Below are positions 32,620-37,212 of a stretch of 37,212 bases of DNA, in pieces. The notes beneath the pieces are model-generated. The model was not told the origin of the DNA. It did not search any database and worked only from the letters and a program-made list of their open reading frames with translations. The first letter of the stretch is position 1. Each line of letters opens with the position of its first letter. Location of the stretch: assembly GCA_019116385.1 (NCBI GenBank), contig DXBU01000041.1, positions 1 through 37,212 of the forward strand. The letters are read 5' to 3'. The position numbers and the translations under genes are program-made. This DNA comes from Candidatus Blautia faecigallinarum. GTDB taxonomy: Bacteria > Bacillota > Clostridia > Lachnospirales > Lachnospiraceae.

Positions 32620-32841
32620 TGCTGTGACATTGATAGCTGAGAAGCGTGAGGTTGCTGCCAAAAAGGCAGGTTTTCCGTGGAGCGAATGTCAAGTTAGGAA
32701 ACTGACGACAAGTCACTGTACAAGTTCAATAAACCATCTAGGGATGGGCGTGTGAAAAGATGTCTTAGGACACACACGGAGATGTGTACAGTCGCCGCTT
32801 GTCGTACTGATAACGAGTACGAATAGGAGGAGACTTTTTTT
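32620..32841 (+). promoter_or_regulatory. Structured rpsJ (S10 operon) mRNA leader
   Basis: About 220 nt of leader with two domains. Domain 1 is closed by TGACATT/AATGTCA (32625-32631 with 32685-32691) and holds a CTGCC/GGCAG hairpin (32655-32669). Domain 2 is closed by an 8-bp helix (32705-32712 with 32798-32805) and a 7-bp helix ACTGTAC/GTACAGT (32715-32721 with 32786-32792), with two inner hairpins including 32749-32778. A further hairpin CGTACT/AGTACG (32803-32808 with 32816-32821) ends next to the ribosome site AGGAGGA (32825-32831) and shares bases with the domain 2 closing helix, so the two cannot coexist. This suggests r-protein autoregulation, but the ligand is unknown. Confidence 0.65.
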
Positions 32842-33159
32842 ATGGCAAATCAGGTAATGAGAATCACATTGAAAGCTTATGATCATCAGTTAGTGGATGC
32901 ATCTGCGGCAAAAATCATCGACACTGTTAAGAAGAACGGCGCTACCGTAAGCGGCCCGGTTCCGCTCCCCACTAAGAAAGAGGTTGTTACCATCTTAAGA
33001 GCGGTCCACAAATACAAAGATTCCAGAGAACAGTTCGAGCAGAGAACCCACAAGAGACTGATCGATATCCTGACACCAACCCAGAAGACCGTAGACGCAC
33101 TTTCCAGACTGGAAATGCCGGCCGGTGTTCACATTGATATCAAGATGAAAACAAAATAA
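32842..33159 (+). CDS. rpsJ: 30S ribosomal protein S10
   Basis: A 105-residue S10 (NusE), part of the 30S head and also an antitermination partner of NusB. It shows the family pattern IRLKAYDH-like start (here [14 protein letters not shown]), [31 protein letters not shown] and [16 protein letters not shown] lies 10 nt upstream, with a T-run between. First gene of the S10 operon. Arginine is almost always AGA here, unlike the CGG/CGC-rich genes upstream, as expected for highly expressed genes. Confidence 0.98.
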   Translation: MANQVMRITLKAYDHQLVDASAAKIIDTVKKNGATVSGPVPLPTKKEVVTILRAVHKYKDSREQFEQRTHKRLIDILTPTQKTVDALSRLEMPAGVHIDIKMKTK

Positions 33160-33169
33160 TCAAGGTAGC

Positions 33170-33220
33170 AATACCCGAAAGGGTGTTTCATAAAAGTATA
33201 TGATTGCCGGAAACGGTAAT
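33170..33220 (+). promoter_or_regulatory. Two GAAA-tetraloop hairpins in the rpsJ-rplC gap
   Basis: Hairpin 1: a 7-bp stem 33170-33176 with 33181-33187, loop GAAA. Hairpin 2: a 7-bp stem 33203-33209 with 33214-33220, loop GAAA. Both are in the 82-nt space before rplC, the second ending 9-10 nt before the ribosome site AAGGAGGAA. They have the same size and loop, with one G-U pair each. They may regulate L3 translation or processing. Confidence 0.55.
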
Positions 33221-33241
33221 CCGCTATAAGGAGGAAGAATA

Positions 33242-33874
33242 ATGAAGAAAGCTATTTTAGCTACAAAAGTCGGAATGACTCAAATCTTCAACGAAGACGG
33301 AACATTGATCCCCGTCACCGTACTGCAGGCCGGCCCCTGTGTGGTAACTCAGGTTAAGACAGAGGAAAACGACGGCTACGCAGCAGTTCAGGTAGGCTTT
33401 GGCGAGATCAGAGAAAAACTGGTAAACAAGCCGGAAAAAGGTCATTTTGACAAAGCAGGCGTTGCAGTAAAGAGATTTTTGAAAGAATTCAGATTCGAAA
33501 ACGCCGGCGAATATGAAGTAGGACAGGAAATTAAAGCCGATATCTTTGCAGCAGGAGATCACATCGATGCAACTGCAATCTCCAAAGGTAAAGGTTTCCA
33601 GGGTGCGATCAAGAGACACGGGCAGTCCAGAGGACCTATGACCCACGGTTCCAAATACCATCGTCATGCAGGTTCCAACGGCGCTGCATCTGATCCCAGC
33701 AAGGTATTCAAGGGCAAAAAGATGCCTGGCCAGATGGGACATGTTCAGGTGACTGTGCAGAACCTTGAGATCGTACGTGTAGATACAGAAAACAACTTAC
33801 TGTTAGTGAAGGGTGCTGTTCCAGGACCTAAGAAATCTTTGGTTACCATCAAAGAGACAGTAAAGTCCTTATAA
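33242..33874 (+). CDS. rplC: 50S ribosomal protein L3
   Basis: A 210-residue L3 protein binding 23S rRNA near the peptidyl transferase centre. It has the [22 protein letters not shown] start, the [31 protein letters not shown] loop that reaches the centre (about residues 116-146, quoted here only in part by position), and the KKMPGQMGH segment. AGGAGGA precedes the ATG. Second gene of the S10 operon. Confidence 0.98.
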   Translation: MKKAILATKVGMTQIFNEDGTLIPVTVLQAGPCVVTQVKTEENDGYAAVQVGFGEIREKLVNKPEKGHFDKAGVAVKRFLKEFRFENAGEYEVGQEIKADIFAAGDHIDATAISKGKGFQGAIKRHGQSRGPMTHGSKYHRHAGSNGAASDPSKVFKGKKMPGQMGHVQVTVQNLEIVRVDTENNLLLVKGAVPGPKKSLVTIKETVKSL

Positions 33875-33895
33875 TGAGAAAGGAGGAGCACACAA

Positions 33896-34516
33896 ATGGC
33901 AAACGTAACTGTTTATAATATGGAAGGCAACGAAGTTGGAACAATGGAGCTGAACGACGCAGTGTTTGGCGTAGAAGTCAACGAGCATCTGGTTCATCTG
34001 GCTGTTGTTCGCCAGCTTGCAAATAAACGCCAGGGTACTCAGAAGGCAAAAACCCGTTCTGAAGTAAGCGGCGGCGGAAGAAAACCGTGGAGACAGAAAG
34101 GAACAGGTCATGCAAGACAGGGTTCCATCCGCGCACCACAGTGGACAGGCGGCGGAGTGGTATTCGCACCGGTTCCCAGAGATTACTCTGTAAAAATGAA
34201 CAAGAAGGAAAGAAGAGCTGCTCTGAAGTCTGCTCTTACCTCCAAGGTTCAGGACAACAAATTCGTAGTAGTAGACAGCCTTACCATGGCTGAGCCTAAG
34301 ACAAAGGAAATGCAGAGGGTATTAAACAACCTGAAAGCTGAAAAAGCACTTATCGTGATCGCGGCAGATGACAAAAACATCGCTCTTTCCGCAAGAAATA
34401 TCGAAAATGTACAGCTTTCTACTGTAAACTGCATTAACGTATATGATGTTATGAAGCATCAGACTGTAGTAGTAACAAAAGACGCAGTAGCATCCATCGA
34501 GGAGGTGTACGCATAA
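33896..34516 (+). CDS. rplD: 50S ribosomal protein L4
   Basis: A 206-residue L4 lining the exit tunnel. It contains the extended loop with [21 protein letters not shown] and [15 protein letters not shown] at about residues 44-85. In E. coli L4 represses the S10 operon through the rpsJ leader. Whether the same happens with the leader seen here is unknown. AAAGGAGG precedes the ATG. Its stop overlaps the rplW start by one base (TAATG). Confidence 0.98.
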   Translation: MANVTVYNMEGNEVGTMELNDAVFGVEVNEHLVHLAVVRQLANKRQGTQKAKTRSEVSGGGRKPWRQKGTGHARQGSIRAPQWTGGGVVFAPVPRDYSVKMNKKERRAALKSALTSKVQDNKFVVVDSLTMAEPKTKEMQRVLNNLKAEKALIVIAADDKNIALSARNIENVQLSTVNCINVYDVMKHQTVVVTKDAVASIEEVYA

Positions 34517-34815
34517 TGGCTGATATCAAGTATTATGATGTGATCCTGAAACCGGTCATCACAGAAAAATCTATGAACGCTATGGGCGAAAAGAAATATA
34601 CATTTTTAGTACATCCTCAGGCAAACAAATCCCAGATCAAAGATGCTGTAGAGAAGATGTTCGAAGGAACAAAGGTAAAAAGCGTAAACACCATGAACTT
34701 AGACGGAAAGAAAAAACGCCGCGGCATGGTAGTGGGAAAAACTGCTAAGACCAAAAAAGCTATCGTAGCTCTTACTGAGGACAGCAAAGATATCGAGATC
34801 TTTGAAGGGCTGTGA
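34516..34815 (+). CDS. rplW: 50S ribosomal protein L23
   Basis: A 99-residue L23 at the tunnel exit, a docking site for trigger factor and SRP. Family motifs are [14 protein letters not shown] near the start, [20 protein letters not shown] and a [18 protein letters not shown] loop. It is translationally coupled to rplD (1-nt overlap). The 100-nt gap to rplB holds a small hairpin ATGCT/AGCAT with loop GGAA (34873-34886). Confidence 0.98.
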   Translation: MADIKYYDVILKPVITEKSMNAMGEKKYTFLVHPQANKSQIKDAVEKMFEGTKVKSVNTMNLDGKKKRRGMVVGKTAKTKKAIVALTEDSKDIEIFEGL

Positions 34816-34915
34816 TCACTTGATGGACCCAGGCAGAAGGCCGGGCGGATCCAGTGAAACACCCCGCACTATATGCTGGAAAGCATGATGATGAATATTC
34901 GAAAGGAGAAAAATC

Positions 34916-35761
34916 ATGGGAATTAAAACCTATACCCCATATACACCTTCAAGAAGACATATGACAGGTTCCGACTTCTCCGAGATCACCGCTACAACAC
35001 CGGAGAAATCCTTAGTAGTGTCTCTGAAGAAAAATTCCGGACGCAACAACCAGGGAAAGATCACAGTGAGACACCGCGGAGGCGGAAGCAGAAGAAAATA
35101 CAGACTGGTTGATTTCAAGAGAAAGAAAGACGGAATCCCCGCAACTGTAAAAACTATCGAATACGATCCGAACAGAACAGCAAACATCGCCCTGATCTGC
35201 TATGCAGACGGCGAGAAAGCATATATTCTTGCACCGGAAGGCTTAAAAGTAGGCCAGAAGGTTATGAACGGACCGGAAGCAGAAGTCCGTGTAGGCAACT
35301 GCCTTCCTCTGGAACTGATTCCGGTTGGTACCATCATCCACAACATTGAGCTTCATCCAGGAAAGGGCGGCCAGATGGTCCGTTCCGCCGGAAACGGTGC
35401 TCAGTTGATGGCAAAAGAAGGAAAATACGCAACACTCAGATTACCATCCGGTGAAATGAGAATGGTTCCTATTGTTTGCCGCGCATCCATCGGCACAGTT
35501 GGAAATGGCGACCACAACCTGATCAACATTGGTAAGGCTGGACGTAAGCGCCATATGGGAATCAGACCTACTGTCCGCGGTTCTGTAATGAACCCCAACG
35601 ACCATCCGCACGGCGGTGGTGAAGGCAAGACAGGTATCGGACGTCCCGGCCCATGTACACCTTGGGGCAAGCCTGCTCTTGGTCTGAAGACCAGAAAGAA
35701 AAACAAACAGTCCAACAAGCTCATCGTAAGAAGACGCGATGGAAAAGCGCTTACGAAATAA
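34916..35761 (+). CDS. rplB: 50S ribosomal protein L2
   Basis: A 281-residue L2 required for subunit association and peptidyl transfer. It has the basic start [13 protein letters not shown], the [18 protein letters not shown] segment, [20 protein letters not shown] and the essential C-terminal [14 protein letters not shown] with the conserved histidine. AAAGGAG precedes the ATG. It is separated by 15 nt from rpsS. Confidence 0.98.
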   Translation: MGIKTYTPYTPSRRHMTGSDFSEITATTPEKSLVVSLKKNSGRNNQGKITVRHRGGGSRRKYRLVDFKRKKDGIPATVKTIEYDPNRTANIALICYADGEKAYILAPEGLKVGQKVMNGPEAEVRVGNCLPLELIPVGTIIHNIELHPGKGGQMVRSAGNGAQLMAKEGKYATLRLPSGEMRMVPIVCRASIGTVGNGDHNLINIGKAGRKRHMGIRPTVRGSVMNPNDHPHGGGEGKTGIGRPGPCTPWGKPALGLKTRKKNKQSNKLIVRRRDGKALTK

Positions 35762-35776
35762 TAAGGAGGTTAAAGC

Positions 35777-36058
35777 ATGTCTCGTTCACTGAAAAAAGGA
35801 CCTTTTGCAGATGCAAGCTTACTGAAAAAAGTAGATGCTTTAAATGCTGCAAACGATAAAACAGTCATCAAAACATGGTCACGCCGCTCTACCATCTTCC
35901 CGTCCTTTGTGGGACACACCATTGCTGTCCATGACGGAAGAAAGCACGTGCCGGTATATATTACAGAAGATATGGTTGGACATAAGCTCGGCGAGTTCGT
36001 GGCAACCAGAACCTACAGAGGACACGGAAAAGACGAAAAGAAATCCGGCGTTCGCTAA
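35777..36058 (+). CDS. rpsS: 30S ribosomal protein S19
   Basis: A 93-residue S19 of the 30S head. It begins [18 protein letters not shown], with [22 protein letters not shown] and [16 protein letters not shown] as further family motifs. AAGGAGG lies 7 nt upstream of the ATG. It is followed by an 86-nt spacer with a strong stem-loop before rplV. Confidence 0.98.
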   Translation: MSRSLKKGPFADASLLKKVDALNAANDKTVIKTWSRRSTIFPSFVGHTIAVHDGRKHVPVYITEDMVGHKLGEFVATRTYRGHGKDEKKSGVR

Positions 36059-36071
36059 ATTGATTCCGAAA

Positions 36072-36103
36072 CTGTTTGTTGTCCCCTTTGGGACAGCAGA
36101 CAG
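36072..36103 (+). promoter_or_regulatory. 14-bp stem-loop in the rpsS-rplV gap
   Basis: Left arm 36072-36085 pairs with right arm 36090-36103 over 14 bp (two G-U), loop CTTT. No T-run follows, so it is not a standard terminator. It may be a processing or mRNA stability element, or a partial attenuator inside the operon. Confidence 0.6.
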
Positions 36104-36144
36104 CTTAACCTGATATTGAATGAGAGGAAAGGAGGCACTTTAAA

Positions 36145-36534
36145 ATGGCAAAGGGACATAGAAGCCAGATTAAGAGAGCCAGAAATGAGAATAATAGAGA
36201 GACAAGACCGTCTGCAAAATTATCTTATGCAAGAATTTCTGTTCAGAAAGCCTGCTACGTGTTGGATGCGATCCGCGGTAAAGATGTGCAGACAGCCCTT
36301 GGTATCCTGACATACAATCCAAGATACGCTTCCAGCGTACTGAAAAAGCTGCTTGAGTCAGCGATCGCAAATGCGGAAAACAACAACGGTATGAACGCAG
36401 ACAACCTCTACATTGCTAAGTGCTATGCAAACAAGGGACCAACAATGAAGAGAATTCAGCCAAGAGCACAGGGCAGGGCATATAGGATCGAAAAGAGAAC
36501 AAGCCATATCACCATCGTGCTGGATGAAAGATAA
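36145..36534 (+). CDS. rplV: 50S ribosomal protein L22
   Basis: A 129-residue L22 lining the exit tunnel. It is longer than the roughly 110 residues of E. coli, mainly through a basic N-terminal extension ([20 protein letters not shown]). Core motifs are [22 protein letters not shown], the tunnel hairpin region around [19 protein letters not shown] (about 97-115) and [18 protein letters not shown] lies 11 nt before the ATG. Confidence 0.97.
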   Translation: MAKGHRSQIKRARNENNRETRPSAKLSYARISVQKACYVLDAIRGKDVQTALGILTYNPRYASSVLKKLLESAIANAENNNGMNADNLYIAKCYANKGPTMKRIQPRAQGRAYRIEKRTSHITIVLDER

Positions 36535-36545
36535 GGAGGAGAATC

Positions 36546-37202
36546 ATGGGACAGAAAGTTAACCCACATGGCCTTAGAGTCGGTGTTATTAAGGATTGGG
36601 ATTCTAGATGGTATGCAGAAGCTGATTTTGCGGACAATTTAGTAGAAGACTACAACATCAGAACTTTCCTGAAAAAGAAATTATACAGCGCAGGTGTTTC
36701 CAAGATCGAGATCGAGAGAGCATCTGACAGAGTGAAGATCATCATCTACACAGCTAAGCCGGGTATCGTTATCGGCAAGGGCGGCGCTGAGATCGAGAAA
36801 GTAAAAGCTGAGTTACAGAAATATACTGACAAGAAGCTGATCGTAGACATCAAAGAAGTAAAGAGACCGGACAGAGATGCACAGCTTGTTGCTGAGAATA
36901 TCGCACAGCAGCTGGAGAACCGTATTTCTTTCAGACGTGCAATGAAATCCACTATGCAGAGAACCATGAAGGCTGGTGCAAAAGGTATCAAAACATCTGT
37001 ATCCGGACGTCTTGGCGGTGCTGATATGGCTCGTACAGAGTTCTACAGCGAGGGAACCATCCCGCTTCAGACACTTCGTGCAGACATCGATTATGGATTC
37101 GCCGAAGCAGACACCACATACGGCAAGGTTGGTGTAAAAGCCTGGGTCTACAACGGTGAAGTTCTTCCAACAAAAGGAACTAAGGAAGGGAGCGATAAAT
37201 AA
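36546..37202 (+). CDS. rpsC: 30S ribosomal protein S3
   Basis: A 218-residue S3 at the mRNA entry channel. The [20 protein letters not shown] start, the KH-domain GXXG loop in [14 protein letters not shown] (about residues 76-89) and the C-terminal [21 protein letters not shown] are diagnostic. AAGGAGGA precedes the ATG. Its stop overlaps the rplP start by one base (TAATG). Confidence 0.98.
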   Translation: MGQKVNPHGLRVGVIKDWDSRWYAEADFADNLVEDYNIRTFLKKKLYSAGVSKIEIERASDRVKIIIYTAKPGIVIGKGGAEIEKVKAELQKYTDKKLIVDIKEVKRPDRDAQLVAENIAQQLENRISFRRAMKSTMQRTMKAGAKGIKTSVSGRLGGADMARTEFYSEGTIPLQTLRADIDYGFAEADTTYGKVGVKAWVYNGEVLPTKGTKEGSDK

Positions 37203-37212
37203 TGTTAATGCC
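37202..37212 (+). CDS. rplP: 50S ribosomal protein L16, first codons only (runs off window)
   Basis: ATG TTA ATG CC (M-L-M-P) begins at the last base of the rpsC stop. L16 normally follows S3 in this operon and often starts MLMPKR. The identification rests on position and four residues. Confidence 0.7.

Noticed and set aside
32426..32755. Plus-strand frame spanning the end of the SipW-like gene and the S10 leader
   Set aside because: It crosses a terminator and a promoter, has no ribosome site, and is only incidental to the AT-rich leader.

Overview
The window looks like a chromosomal segment of an endospore-forming Firmicute, most likely a Lachnospiraceae (class Clostridia). The evidence is the spoIIA and spoVA clusters, an alpha/beta SASP gene, a T-box valS leader, the murB-rapZ-whiA-HPr cluster and the style of the S10 ribosomal protein operon. 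Base composition is moderate (about 45-55% G+C by eye) except for AT-rich intergenic DNA and the first 1.2 kb. I see no insertion sequence, phage gene, CRISPR array, tRNA or rRNA.

Layout. 1-2079: AT-rich leader and a secreted leucine-rich-repeat protein whose 5' half differs sharply in base composition from its 3' half. 2214-6339: a YfhO-type polytopic membrane protein, convergent (1 nt apart) with an rRNA cytosine-C5 methyltransferase. 6396-8451: a PadR regulator operon with a HAAS/DUF1700 membrane protein and a DUF4097 protein. 8527-9942: a small acid-soluble spore protein, then cdd-deoC (pyrimidine nucleoside salvage). 9976-14480: an ABC ATPase and a 1259-residue FtsX/MacB-like permease with a roughly 450-residue coiled-coil insertion. 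14535-19561: T-box leader, valS and an LtaS/MdoB-like phosphoglycerol transferase. 19613-22645: folC, a 50-residue protein, and a zinc-ribbon/TPR/transmembrane protein ending in pentapeptide repeats.

22747-24240 is spoIIAA-spoIIAB-sigF, encoding the forespore sigma-F switch. It faces the minus-strand cluster spoVAB-AC-AD-AE-AA (27298-24245), the spore dipicolinate channel, whose gene order is rotated relative to Bacillus. A sigma-G-like promoter precedes spoVAB. A sigma-A-like promoter lies between spoVAB and spoVAC on the opposite strand.

27389-31318: tcdA-murB-rapZ-whiA and an HPr-like protein (Glu15 in place of the phosphorylated His, Ser46 kept). The usual neighbour glmR/yvcK is missing. 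31346-32529: a single-gene unit for a protein resembling a SipW-type signal peptidase that has lost its active site. 32585-37212: the S10 operon (rpsJ, rplC, rplD, rplW, rplB, rpsS, rplV, rpsC, start of rplP). It has a roughly 220-nt highly structured leader and further stem-loops in several intergenic gaps.

No new multi-gene system (defence, mobile or biosynthetic) is evident. The observations most worth following are the rpsJ leader with two mutually exclusive helices beside the ribosome-binding site, the apparent pseudo-signal-peptidase just upstream, the antisense promoter inside spoVA, the Glu15 HPr-like protein and the coiled-coil ABC permease.
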